In this document: one piece after another, positions 25,152 to 34,006 of the stretch | How the letters are laid out: every line of letters begins with the position of its first letter | How positions within the stretch are numbered: the stretch's first letter is position 1 | Source: Rhodococcoides kyotonense | Lineage (GTDB): Bacteria; Actinomycetota; Actinomycetes; Mycobacteriales; Mycobacteriaceae | Direction: 5' to 3' | Length of the DNA: 64,000 nucleotides | Assembly: GCF_900188125.1 (NCBI RefSeq) | Contig: NZ_FZOW01000004.1 | Span: forward strand, 248,001-312,000 | The notes under the pieces: model-generated | The model's input: the letters and a program-made list of their open reading frames with translations, nothing else | Databases searched by the model: none | Told to the model about the DNA's origin: nothing | Position numbers and translations under genes: made by a program

Positions 25152-26321
25152 ATGAGCAAGCAACCCGCCGCTGTTCTCGGCACCGGCCAGACGCACTACG
25201 TCGCCAAGCGGCACGACGTCTCGATGTCCGGCCTGCTGCGCGAGGCGATCGACCGTGCGATGACCGACGCCGAGGTGACGTGGGACGACATCGATGCCGT
25301 CGTCGTCGGGAAAGCTCCCGATCTGTTCGAGGGCGTCATGATGCCCGAGTTGTTCATGGCCGACGCCATCGGTGCCACGGGGAAGCCGCTGCTCCGCGTC
25401 CACACCGCCGGGTCCGTCGGCGGCTCGACCGGGGTCGTGGCGTCGTCGCTCGTGCAGTCGGGGGTGCACAGGCGAGTGCTGGCGGTGGCATGGGAGAAGC
25501 AGTCGGAGAGCAATGCCATGTGGGCGTTGTCGATTCCGATTCCGTTCAACATGCCTGTCGGCGCGGGCGCGGGAGGTTACTTCGCGCCGCACGTGCGGTC
25601 GTACATTCGACGCTCGCATGCACCGGAACACATCGGCGCGATGGTCGCCGTCAAGGACCGTCTGAATGGCGCGAAAAATCCGTATGCCCACCTGCGACAA
25701 CCGAACATAACGCTGGAATCGGTACAGGCGTCGCAAATGCTGTGGGATCCCATACGGTACGACGAGACCTGTCCGTCGTCCGATGGGGCGTGTGCCGTCG
25801 TCATCGGGGACGAGACCTCCGCGCGCGCACGGGAATCCGACGGCAAGAATGTGGCGTGGATTCACGCGACGGCGATGCGCACCGAGCCGACGACGTTCGC
25901 AGGCCGTGACCAGGTCAGCCCGCAGGCGGGCAAGGATGCCGCCGCGGCACTGTGGAAAGCAGCCGGAATCACCGATCCACTGACCGAGATCGACGCTGCT
26001 GAGATCTACGTTCCGTTCTCGTGGTTCGAGCCGATGTGGCTGGAGAACCTCGGGTTCGTGGGCGAAGGTGAGGGCTGGAAGCTGACCGAGGCCGGTGACA
26101 CCGCGATGGGAGGAACGTTGCCGGTCAACTGTTCCGGCGGCGTACTGTCGTCGAATCCGATCGGGGCGTCGGGGCTGATCCGGTTCGCGGAAGCCGCGAT
26201 GCAAGTGATGCACAGAGCGGGCGACCACCAGGTCGACGGCGCAAGGAAAGCGCTTGCCCACGCGTACGGCGGTGGATCACAATACTTTTCGATGTGGGTC
26301 GTAGGGAGCGAGCAGCCGTGA
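25152..26321 (+). CDS. ltp3: Thiolase-like lipid-transfer/aldolase protein Ltp3
   Basis: This 389-residue thiolase-superfamily protein starts directly after the ltp4 stop (TAG-ATG). Motifs: VLGTGQTHYVAKR at the N-terminus, VHTAGSVGGSTGVVASSLV where thiolases carry the nucleophile Cys (here Ala-Gly-Ser), SSDGACAVVIGDE, and NCSGGVLSSNPIGASGLIRFAEA near the C-terminus. Loss of the nucleophile argues against simple thiolysis and for an aldolase-type role, perhaps as a heterodimer with Ltp4. The last bases overlap the next gene (GTGA). Confidence 0.86.
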   Translation: MSKQPAAVLGTGQTHYVAKRHDVSMSGLLREAIDRAMTDAEVTWDDIDAVVVGKAPDLFEGVMMPELFMADAIGATGKPLLRVHTAGSVGGSTGVVASSLVQSGVHRRVLAVAWEKQSESNAMWALSIPIPFNMPVGAGAGGYFAPHVRSYIRRSHAPEHIGAMVAVKDRLNGAKNPYAHLRQPNITLESVQASQMLWDPIRYDETCPSSDGACAVVIGDETSARARESDGKNVAWIHATAMRTEPTTFAGRDQVSPQAGKDAAAALWKAAGITDPLTEIDAAEIYVPFSWFEPMWLENLGFVGEGEGWKLTEAGDTAMGGTLPVNCSGGVLSSNPIGASGLIRFAEAAMQVMHRAGDHQVDGARKALAHAYGGGSQYFSMWVVGSEQP

Positions 26322-27190
26322 AGTACACCGTCGGAATTGCGATGACGCCGTTGGACGAACTGACCACCTTGGCCAAAACCGCCGAGGAATGCGGCTTCTC
26401 GTCGATCGCACTACCGGATTCGTTGTTCTACATGGAGAGCCAGGCCGCGGACTATCCCTACACGCCCGACGGTTCGCGCATGTGGACCGCAGAGACGCCG
26501 TGGGTCGACCCGCTGATCGGTGCGGCCGCGATGGGTGCAGTGACGTCGCGCATCGAGTTCTACACGCAGGTACTGAAACTGGGTTCACGCAACCCGGTTC
26601 TTCTGGCACGCCAGGTCGGTTCGGTAGCCGCGATGACCGGCAACCGATTCGGCTTCGGCGTCGGAATCGGCTGGGCACCCGAGGAATTCGAGTGGTGCGG
26701 GGTTCCCTACGAGCGGCGAGGCAAACGCGTCGACGAGATGATCGACGTCATCAAGCTGATCCTAGGCGGCGGCATGGTCGAACATCACGGTGAGTTCTAC
26801 GACTTCGACAAGTTGCAGATGAGCCCGACGCCGACGAAACCGGTGCCGTTCTACGTCGGTGGTCATACCGACGTGGCGCTGCGACGGGCTGCCCGCGTCG
26901 GAGACGGCTGGACGTCGGCGATGATCAAGTTCGACGACCTGGTGTCCGTCATCGCCCGGCTGCGTGCGTTGCGCGTCGAATACGGAAAGGCCGACGAGCC
27001 GTTCGAGATCCAGACAGTGTGCATCGACCGCTTCGGCAAGGACGGATTCGCGGAGCTCGAGGAGGCCGGGGTCACCGACATCATCACTGTGCCCTGGGTG
27101 TTCGACGGCATCGGGTTCGACGGGCCTCTGGAGGCGAAGCAGGATTCGTTGCGACGGTTCGCTGATGCTCATGTGCACGAAAATACATAG
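26318..27190 (+). CDS. LLM-class F420-dependent oxidoreductase 2, ending inside palindrome copy 3
   Basis: This 290-residue luciferase-like oxidoreductase begins MKYTVGIAMTPLDELTTLAK and shows NRFGFGVGIGWAPEEFEW, the F420-binding family core, then PVPFYVGGHTDVALRRAARVGDGW. GTG 26318 overlaps the ltp3 stop and follows GGGAG, so it is the last gene of the DUF35-ltp4-ltp3 operon. The final five codons and TAG stop (V-H-E-N-T-stop) are supplied by the left arm of the palindrome. The substrate is probably a sterol side-chain intermediate. Confidence 0.88.
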   Translation: MKYTVGIAMTPLDELTTLAKTAEECGFSSIALPDSLFYMESQAADYPYTPDGSRMWTAETPWVDPLIGAAAMGAVTSRIEFYTQVLKLGSRNPVLLARQVGSVAAMTGNRFGFGVGIGWAPEEFEWCGVPYERRGKRVDEMIDVIKLILGGGMVEHHGEFYDFDKLQMSPTPTKPVPFYVGGHTDVALRRAARVGDGWTSAMIKFDDLVSVIARLRALRVEYGKADEPFEIQTVCIDRFGKDGFAELEEAGVTDIITVPWVFDGIGFDGPLEAKQDSLRRFADAHVHENT

Positions 27191-27215
27191 CGGGTTATGT
27201 ATTTTCGTGCACATG
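27170..27215. repeat. Convergent-gene palindrome, family A, copy 3
   Basis: Arms of 21 bases, CATGTGCACG... and ...CGTGCACATG, flank loop CGGG, with one mismatch at the loop edge. The left arm contains the stop codon of the F420-dependent oxidoreductase; the cyp125 stop is 5 bases beyond the right arm. Confidence 0.88.
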
Positions 27216-27219
27216 AGCG

Positions 27220-28485
27220 CTAGTGCCTGACGGGACAACCACCCGTGTAATCGACGCGAAACTCCTTGACCCCGTTGAGCCATCCGGACCGCAGACGCCT
27301 CGGGTCGGCGACCTTCGTGATGTCCGGGATGTTGTCGGCGATGGCGTCGAACATCAGGCCGATCTCCATGCGCGCCAGGTTGGCGCCGATGCAGTAGTGC
27401 GCGCCGTGGCCACCGAACCCGACGTGCGGGTTGGGGTTTCGGGTGATGTCGAACCGGTGCGGATCGTCGAACACGTCCTCGTCGAAGTTGGCCGATCCGT
27501 AGAACATCGCGACACGTTGGCCTGCTTTGATCGTCGTCCCGCTGAGCTCGAAATCTTCGAGAGCCGTGCGCTGGAATGCGGTGATCGGGCTTGCGTAGCG
27601 GACGATTTCGTCTGCCGTGGTGGCTGGACGCTCCTTCTTGTACAGCTCCCATTGGTCCGGGTTCGCCATGAACGCGGCCATGCCGTGCGTGATCGCGTTG
27701 CGGGTCGTCTCGTTGCCTGCGACCGCGAGGATGATGACGAAGAACCCGAACTCCTCGGGGGCCATGTGATCGCCGTCGATGTCGGCGTTGATGAGCGTGG
27801 TGATGATGTCGTCCTTCGGACATTTCCGCCGCTCGTCGGCCATCTGATAGGCGTAGCTCAAAATCTGGGTCGACGCCTCGACCGGGTCGATGTCGAAATC
27901 CGGGTCGTCGTACGACGTCATCTCGTTGGACCAATCGAAGATTTTCTTCCGGTCCTCCTGCGGAATTCCGATCAGGTCGGCGATCGCCTGCAACGGCAGT
28001 TCCGACGCGATTTCGGTGACGAAGTCGCCGTTCGGGTTCTTCGCCGCGTTCTTGACGATGATGTCTGCCCGGCGTTCGAGTTCGGCACGCAGTCCGTTGA
28101 TCGCCTTCGGCGTGAATCCCTTCGACACGAGTTTGCGCGTCTTGGTGTGTTGCGGCGCATCCTGATTCAGCATCACGAACCGTTGCAGCTCGATCTGCTC
28201 GCGTGTGATGTCGTCGTTGAAACGGGGTAGCGCGGTGTTCTCTCGACTCGAGAATATGTCGCTGCGTTTCGAGATCTCCTTGACGTCAGCATGCTTGGTG
28301 ACGACCCAGTAGCCGTCGTCGTGAAATCCGCCGACTGTCGGAGCTTGTGGGCACCACCAGATGGGCGCCGTCTTCCGCAGCTCGGCGAATTCCTTCACCG
28401 GTATGTGGCTTTCGTAGATTCCGGGATCGGTGGGGTCGAAACCCTCCGGAAGATCGGGACGCGTGAGGTCCGGTCGTACTGTCAC
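27220..28485 (-). CDS. cyp125: Steroid C26(27)-monooxygenase cytochrome P450 CYP125
   Basis: This 421-residue P450 oxidises the terminal methyl of cholesterol or cholestenone to the acid, the first side-chain step. Motifs: I-helix VIILAVAGNETTRNAI, ExxR in DEIVRYASP, and heme loop FGGHGAHYCIGANLAR (Cys near 365). WWCPQAPTVGGFHDDGYWVVTKHADVKEIS near the N-terminus matches CYP125. GTG 28485 is preferred because AGGAG lies four bases upstream; the ATG five codons earlier (28500) has the KstR box touching it and no ribosome site. It is divergent from fadA5. Confidence 0.93.
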   Translation of the reverse strand: MTVRPDLTRPDLPEGFDPTDPGIYESHIPVKEFAELRKTAPIWWCPQAPTVGGFHDDGYWVVTKHADVKEISKRSDIFSSRENTALPRFNDDITREQIELQRFVMLNQDAPQHTKTRKLVSKGFTPKAINGLRAELERRADIIVKNAAKNPNGDFVTEIASELPLQAIADLIGIPQEDRKKIFDWSNEMTSYDDPDFDIDPVEASTQILSYAYQMADERRKCPKDDIITTLINADIDGDHMAPEEFGFFVIILAVAGNETTRNAITHGMAAFMANPDQWELYKKERPATTADEIVRYASPITAFQRTALEDFELSGTTIKAGQRVAMFYGSANFDEDVFDDPHRFDITRNPNPHVGFGGHGAHYCIGANLARMEIGLMFDAIADNIPDITKVADPRRLRSGWLNGVKEFRVDYTGGCPVRH

Positions 28486-28501
28486 TGGCTCTCCTGACAT
28501 C

Positions 28502-28515
28502 TGCAACACGTTCTA
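28502..28515. promoter_or_regulatory. KstR operator at the cyp125 promoter
   Basis: TGCAACACGTTCTA matches T-n2-AAC-n2-GTT-n2-A fully. It lies 16 bases upstream of the preferred cyp125 start. Confidence 0.85.
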
Positions 28516-28569
28516 GGTTTATTCAAACACAGGGATCGATTCGGCGGAAGAATACGTTCCATTCAGATA

Positions 28570-29737
<1,168 letters not shown>

Positions 29738-29813
29738 AAAGCGACCGAAAAGTACGTTCCGATAGCAGTTTTCGTCTCTGCACAGCGGTTATTCACCGGC
29801 TATCATCGAGGGT

Positions 29814-29836
29814 GCCGCATGCACCACGCATGCGGC
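29814..29836. terminator. Perfect hairpin between fadA5 and the EspR-like gene
   Basis: GCCGCATGC-ACCAC-GCATGCGGC forms a perfect 9-bp stem with a 5-base loop. A TATCAT -10-like hexamer just upstream (29801-29806) would place it in the 5' leader of the EspR-like gene, so it may be a leader hairpin rather than the fadA5 terminator. Confidence 0.6.
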
Positions 29837-29865
29837 CATGACGGTAGGTCGAAAGAAGAATTCCG

Positions 29866-30285
29866 ATGTCCGCAGATTTCGCGGCCAGACTGAACACGCT
29901 CTTCAACACGGTGCATCCGCCAGGTCGTAAACCACATACCAACGCCGAGGTCGCCGACGCATTGGCCGACGGTGGTCACCAGATCTCCAAGCCGTACATC
30001 TCGCAGCTACGCTCCGGGCAACGCACCAACCCGTCGGACGACACCGTCGCCGCGCTCGCCCGGTTCTTCAAGGTCAAATCCGACTATTTCTTCAACGACA
30101 TCTATGCCATGAAGGTCGACAACGATCTCGACCTCATCACGCAGATACAGGGGTACGGGCTGCGTCGGCTGTCGTCGCGCGCGTTCGACCTGTCCGAGGA
30201 CTCTCAGAACCTACTGAGCTCGGTGGCCGAGAAGCTCCGCGTCAGCGAGGGTCTGCCCGAAGTCCCACCGGACAGCACTCGCTGA
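29866..30285 (+). CDS. EspR-like nucleoid-associated transcriptional regulator
   Basis: This 139-residue helix-turn-helix protein closely resembles EspR (Rv3849): FAARLNTLFNTVHPPGRKPHTNAEVADAL, PYISQLRSGQRTNPSDDTVAALARFFKVKSDYF (the DNA-binding core and linker), and a C-terminal dimerisation helix region RRLSSRAFDLSEDSQNLLSSVAEKLRVSEGLP. EspR is a long-range chromatin organiser controlling secretion and lipid genes in M. tuberculosis. No ESX genes are nearby, so its targets here are unknown. It may be a paralogue of the canonical EspR. Confidence 0.85.
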   Translation: MSADFAARLNTLFNTVHPPGRKPHTNAEVADALADGGHQISKPYISQLRSGQRTNPSDDTVAALARFFKVKSDYFFNDIYAMKVDNDLDLITQIQGYGLRRLSSRAFDLSEDSQNLLSSVAEKLRVSEGLPEVPPDSTR

Positions 30286-30293
30286 CTGCGACG

Positions 30294-30572
30294 CTAGCTG
30301 CTCGCGGCCTTGGCTGCGATCCGCGCCTGCACCTCGGGACGACGCAGAGGCGGGAGCGTGGGTGGCGGCTGGCGTCGCTCGGGAAGCGCGTCGAGCAGCC
30401 GATGAGTCGTCGCGGTCACTTCGGCGACGGCCTTCTCGAATGCGTCGCGCGTCGCGTCGGACGTCTTTTGCACGCCGCTGATCTTGCGGACATACTGACG
30501 CGCCGCGGCCTCGATCTCGTCGTCCGTCGCATGCGGTTCCAGCCCACGCAGTGTGGTGATGTTTCGGCACAT
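30294..30572 (-). CDS. DUF2277 family protein
   Basis: This 92-residue protein begins MCRNITTLRGLEPHATDDEIEAAARQYVRKISGV, diagnostic of DUF2277 (Cys-Arg-Asn start, LRGLEP, ARQYVRKISG). The function is unknown. ATG 30572 is chosen since the family begins exactly there; a GTG three codons upstream also keeps the frame. It converges with the EspR-like gene eight bases away and lies directly after the TetR gene. Confidence 0.83.
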   Translation of the reverse strand: MCRNITTLRGLEPHATDDEIEAAARQYVRKISGVQKTSDATRDAFEKAVAEVTATTHRLLDALPERRQPPPTLPPLRRPEVQARIAAKAASS

Positions 30573-30593
30573 GCCCGCCACGATAGCCCTGCT

Positions 30594-31157
30594 CTAGCTC
30601 CCCAGCAGCCCTTCGAGCGCACGCATGCACAGCGCTTTGACGTCGTCCTCGGAGATGGTCTTGCGGTCGATCCAATCGATACACACGGCGCGGACGAACG
30701 ACACCCATCCCCGCAGCGCTGCCTTGGTGACCTCGTTCCGCATGTCCGCGGGGAGCGCGGCGAGAATGCGTTCCTGTTGCGCCTCGAACTCGGCCGTCAG
30801 GATCGACTGAATCTCGTTGTCGCCCAGCATCGATCCACGATTGACCGCCCTGACACCGTGTTCGTGTTCGACGGCGTATCGGATGTAGGCGTCGAGTCCG
30901 GCCGCGACCTGTTCGACGACCGGCAGGGCTGTGTCCGGCGCCGTGATGTCGAGGATGCGCGAGGATTCGACGCGAATGATCTCGGTGAAGAAGTCCCGCT
31001 TCGACGGGAAGTAGTGGTACATCAGGCCACGTGAGACGCCCGCGAGGTCTGCGACTTCCTCGATCCACACGTCGTCGTACGGCCGGTCGGCGAAGAGCCG
31101 CGACCCGATGTCGAGCAGTTGCGTTCTCCGCTCGGCGGGAGACAGACGTTTCCTCAT
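30594..31157 (-). CDS. TetR-family regulator facing a P450 gene
   Basis: This 187-residue TetR protein has its N-terminal HTH in RRTQLLDIGSRLFADRPYDDVWIEEVADLAGVSRGLMYHYFPSKRDFFTEII, followed by an all-helical ligand domain. ATG 31157 is clear from family alignment. It is divergent from a CYP102-like heme domain, the same layout as BM3R1/CYP102A1 in Bacillus, where the repressor responds to fatty acids and related molecules. Direct repeats in the shared 88-bp region are its likely targets. Confidence 0.88.
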   Translation of the reverse strand: MRKRLSPAERRTQLLDIGSRLFADRPYDDVWIEEVADLAGVSRGLMYHYFPSKRDFFTEIIRVESSRILDITAPDTALPVVEQVAAGLDAYIRYAVEHEHGVRAVNRGSMLGDNEIQSILTAEFEAQQERILAALPADMRNEVTKAALRGWVSFVRAVCIDWIDRKTISEDDVKALCMRALEGLLGS

Positions 31158-31174
31158 GGCGCCCCGAATGCTAC

Positions 31175-31230
31175 TTGACACCGGTTCAGTAGCGAGTACG
31201 TTCGTTGTTGTATCCGAGTTCAGTAACGAG
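31175..31230 (+). promoter_or_regulatory. Promoter of the CYP102-like gene with duplicated 13-bp sites
   Basis: TTGACA (31175-31180) and TACGTT (31197-31202) with 16-bp spacing form a good promoter. GTTCAGTAGCGAG (31184-31196) lies in the spacer and GTTCAGTAACGAG (31218-31230) in the leader, 34 bp apart and differing in one base. These are the best candidates for TetR binding. Confidence 0.6.
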
Positions 31231-31245
31231 CGAGAGGTACTGCCC

Positions 31246-32652
31246 ATGTCCACCGACGTCGCATTCCGCGCATCGGCACTCCCCCATCCACCCAAGCGCG
31301 TGCCGGTCATCGGCGACGTCCTCGGTGCGCATGTGTCCACTCCCGTGCAGGATTCGATGGCTCTCGCCAAGTCGCTCGGGCCGATCTTCGAACGGGTGGT
31401 CCTGGGCCGGCGGTTCGTCATCGTGTCCGGCGCCGACCTGGTCGAGGATCTGTGCGACGAGAACCGATTCGTCAAACACGTCGCACCCGCGGTGGAGGGC
31501 CTGCGCTCCATCGGCGGCGACGCGCTGTTCACCGCGTACTCGCACGAACCGAACTGGCAGAAGGCACACGACCTCCTGCGTCCGGCCTTCGCGCAGAGCG
31601 CCATGCGCAGCTACCACGACATCATGGTCGACGTCGCCTCCGACCTGTCGCGGCGCTGGCGCGAGCACACCAGGGTCGACGTCTCGTCCGACATGACGAA
31701 GCTGACGCTCGACACCATCGGCCGCACCGGCTTCAGCTACACGTTCGACTCGTTCACCCGCGACGAGCGACATCCTTTCGTCGATGCGATGGTGCGCACC
31801 CTGACCCACAATCAGCGACGCGAAGTGCTGCAGCTACCGATCGTCAGCGACGTGTGGTTTCGTCGGCGCGATCGGCAGAACGAGAAGGACAAGCAGTACA
31901 TGGCCGATCTGCTCGACGACATCATCCGGAAGCGGAGAGACAGCGGCATCTCCTCGGACCGGCCCGATCTGCTCGACATCATGCTCGACGCAGCCCGCGA
32001 CGCCGACAATCCCAATGCGTTGGACGAGGTCAACATCCGGCAGCAGATCGTCACGTTCCTCATCGCCGGACACGAAACCACCTCCGGCGCTCTGTCTTTC
32101 GCGCTCTACTACCTGTCCCGGCATCCCGAGATCTTCGCCGCAGCTCGTGCCGAGGTGGACGAAGTGTGGGGCCGCACCGTGTCAGGCAACGACGCGCCGG
32201 CGTTCGAGCAGGTTCCAAAACTGCGGCTGGTCAGGCGCATCCTCGACGAAACGCTCCGCCTGTGGCCGACGGCTCCCGCGTTCGCACGAGAAGCGCGTCG
32301 GGACACCGTGATCGGCGGTACGTACCCGATGCAGAAAGGCGATTGGGCTCTCGTCCTGATTCCCGGTCTCCACCGCGACCCGGTGTGGGGCGACGATCCG
32401 GAGCGGTTCGATCCGGATCGCTTCCTGTCCGCCGGTGTCCGGTCACGGCCGGGGCATGTCTACAAACCATTCGGGACCGGTGAGCGCGCGTGCATCGGCC
32501 GGCAGTTCGCCATTCACGAAGCCGTACTCGTTCTGGGAACGATCTTGCAGCAGTTCGACATTCGTGCCGATCCCGACTATCGCCTGAAGATCGAAGAACG
32601 CCTGACGCTGATGCCGAAGGACTTCGAACTGACTATCTCAGTCCGGCAGTAG
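31246..32652 (+). CDS. CYP102-like cytochrome P450, stand-alone heme domain
   Basis: This 468-residue P450 resembles the heme domain of the fatty acid hydroxylase P450-BM3: FLIAGHETTSGALSFALYYL (I helix), ETLRLWPTAPAFAREARRDT (ExxR region), and YKPFGTGERACIGRQFAIHEAVLVLG (heme Cys loop). BM3 is a natural fusion with a flavin reductase, but here the protein stops after the heme domain and the next gene is dinB on the other strand. It must therefore use separate redox partners. Fatty acid or related hydroxylation is inferred. ATG 31246 follows GAGAGG. Confidence 0.87.
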   Translation: MSTDVAFRASALPHPPKRVPVIGDVLGAHVSTPVQDSMALAKSLGPIFERVVLGRRFVIVSGADLVEDLCDENRFVKHVAPAVEGLRSIGGDALFTAYSHEPNWQKAHDLLRPAFAQSAMRSYHDIMVDVASDLSRRWREHTRVDVSSDMTKLTLDTIGRTGFSYTFDSFTRDERHPFVDAMVRTLTHNQRREVLQLPIVSDVWFRRRDRQNEKDKQYMADLLDDIIRKRRDSGISSDRPDLLDIMLDAARDADNPNALDEVNIRQQIVTFLIAGHETTSGALSFALYYLSRHPEIFAAARAEVDEVWGRTVSGNDAPAFEQVPKLRLVRRILDETLRLWPTAPAFAREARRDTVIGGTYPMQKGDWALVLIPGLHRDPVWGDDPERFDPDRFLSAGVRSRPGHVYKPFGTGERACIGRQFAIHEAVLVLGTILQQFDIRADPDYRLKIEERLTLMPKDFELTISVRQ

Positions 32653-33861
32653 CGGAACGGATATCCCTGTATTTCGACCCAGCAGCACTCCTCTCGTCAG
32701 GGCCTTCTTTCCGAATTTGTTGTGTACGCCGTCGAGGGCCACGTCCAGCGCCGAGGCGCTGGGTGCGTCCTGCGCCTTGTCGAACTGCAACTCCAACTGC
32801 TCGGCCCCACTGCGCTCGATGTTCGACACCGTGACGCCGACGAGAGTGATCCCGCGCTCGGCGATGAGGGTCACCGCGTCGCGCAGCAAGGTCAACGCCG
32901 CGTCCTCGATGTCGCGGGTGTCGGCCGTCGCTCGTGGGAGCGTGTGCGAGCGGGTGACGCGAGTGAAGTCGGCGAACCGCAGCCGCAGCACCACGGTGCG
33001 CCCGGTTCGATCCGCCGCCCGCATGCGCTGCGTCACGCGGTCGATCAACGCGATGAGCGACGCTTCCACGTCCTGCGGGGACGTCGGACCGCGCCCCAAC
33101 GCATGCTGCGCACCGATGGAACCGCGTCCGCGGTAGGTCTTGACCTGACGTGGATCCCGATTGTTGGCGAGCGCATGCAGGTGACGACCGGCGCCCCTGC
33201 CGAGAATCGACACGATCGACGCCTCGCTGTGCGCGGCGATGTCCCCGATGGTGGTGATGTCGAATGCATGCAGCTTCTCCGCGGTGACCTTGCCGACGCC
33301 CCACAGTCGCTCGATCTTCAACGGATGCAGGAACTCGAGCTCCTTGCCGGGCTCGACGAGCAGCAATCCGTTGGGCTTGCCGACGGCACTGGCGACCTTC
33401 GCGAGGAACTTGGTGCACGCGATGCCGACGGTGATCGGTAGCCCGACCTGCTCACGGACGTCTCTGCGCAGCCGCTCGGCGATCTGCACCGGCGTACCTG
33501 CGATCTTGCCGAGCCCACCGACCTCGAGAAATGCCTCGTCGACCGAGATGCCTTCCACCAGCGGCGTCGTTTCCCTGAAGATGTCGAACACTGCCCTGCT
33601 GGCGTCGATGTACGCGTCCATGCGAGGTGGCACGACGATGGCGTGTGGACACAGCGCGCGTGCCTGACCTCCACTCATCGGTGTCCGCACCCCGTACGCC
33701 TTGGCCTCGTAGCTGGCGGCGAGCACGACTCCCCCGCCGACCAGCACCGGCTTGCCACGCAACCGGGGATCGTCCCGCTGCTCGACCGACGCGTAGAACG
33801 AATCGAGGTCGGCATGCATGATGCTGGCCTGCGGTAGTTCGTCGAAGTCGGGCACGAACAT
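32638..33861 (-). CDS. dinB: DNA polymerase IV (Y-family translesion polymerase)
   Basis: This 407-residue Y-family polymerase has catalytic acidic residues in IMHADLDSFYASVEQRDDP and VEGISVDEAFLEV, helix-hairpin-helix around LWGVGKVTAEKLHAF, and a C-terminal little finger domain. DinB bypasses damaged bases at the cost of fidelity. The most upstream start (33861) lies inside a perfect LexA box; the core begins at Met15, so a downstream start is possible. The gene end overlaps the P450 gene by 15 bases. The C-terminal GISVPLLPD may be a weak clamp-binding motif. Confidence 0.9.
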   Translation of the reverse strand: MFVPDFDELPQASIMHADLDSFYASVEQRDDPRLRGKPVLVGGGVVLAASYEAKAYGVRTPMSGGQARALCPHAIVVPPRMDAYIDASRAVFDIFRETTPLVEGISVDEAFLEVGGLGKIAGTPVQIAERLRRDVREQVGLPITVGIACTKFLAKVASAVGKPNGLLLVEPGKELEFLHPLKIERLWGVGKVTAEKLHAFDITTIGDIAAHSEASIVSILGRGAGRHLHALANNRDPRQVKTYRGRGSIGAQHALGRGPTSPQDVEASLIALIDRVTQRMRAADRTGRTVVLRLRFADFTRVTRSHTLPRATADTRDIEDAALTLLRDAVTLIAERGITLVGVTVSNIERSGAEQLELQFDKAQDAPSASALDVALDGVHNKFGKKALTRGVLLGRNTGISVPLLPD

Positions 33862-33868
33862 ATGTTCG
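33855..33868. promoter_or_regulatory. LexA (SOS) box overlapping the dinB start
   Basis: CGAACATATGTTCG is a perfect palindrome matching the actinobacterial LexA box CGAAC-N4-GTTCG. The dinB start ATG is formed by its centre, so repressor binding would cover the start of the message. Confidence 0.85.
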
Positions 33869-33937
33869 CACGACCCACCGACAAGTTCGAGCCCCGCAAA
33901 GACACCCCCGAGCGCCTACCTCGCCGGTACCATTCAC

Positions 33938-33951
33938 CAAGCATTTGCTTG
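33938..33951. promoter_or_regulatory. Perfect palindrome upstream of fadD3 (KstR2-like candidate)
   Basis: CAAGCATTTGCTTG is a perfect 14-bp palindrome 56 bases before fadD3. KstR2, which controls fadD3 and HIP genes in mycobacteria, recognises CAAG/CTTG palindromes, but its published spacing differs as I remember it (CAAG-n2-CTTG), so the assignment is tentative. Confidence 0.5.
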
Positions 33952-33973
33952 CCGCACGCACCGGGGGGACACA

Positions 33974-34003
33974 GTGGAGGCAGACACAGTGGAGGCAGGG
34001 GAC
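33974..34003. repeat. 15-bp tandem duplication at the fadD3 start
   Basis: The unit GTGGAGGCAGACACA begins at 33974 and at 33989, and a third partial copy (GACACAGTGAG) carries the start. Each unit contains an in-frame GTG and a GGAGG ribosome site, so three starts in the same frame are possible. Confidence 0.7.
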
Positions 34004-34006
34004 ACA

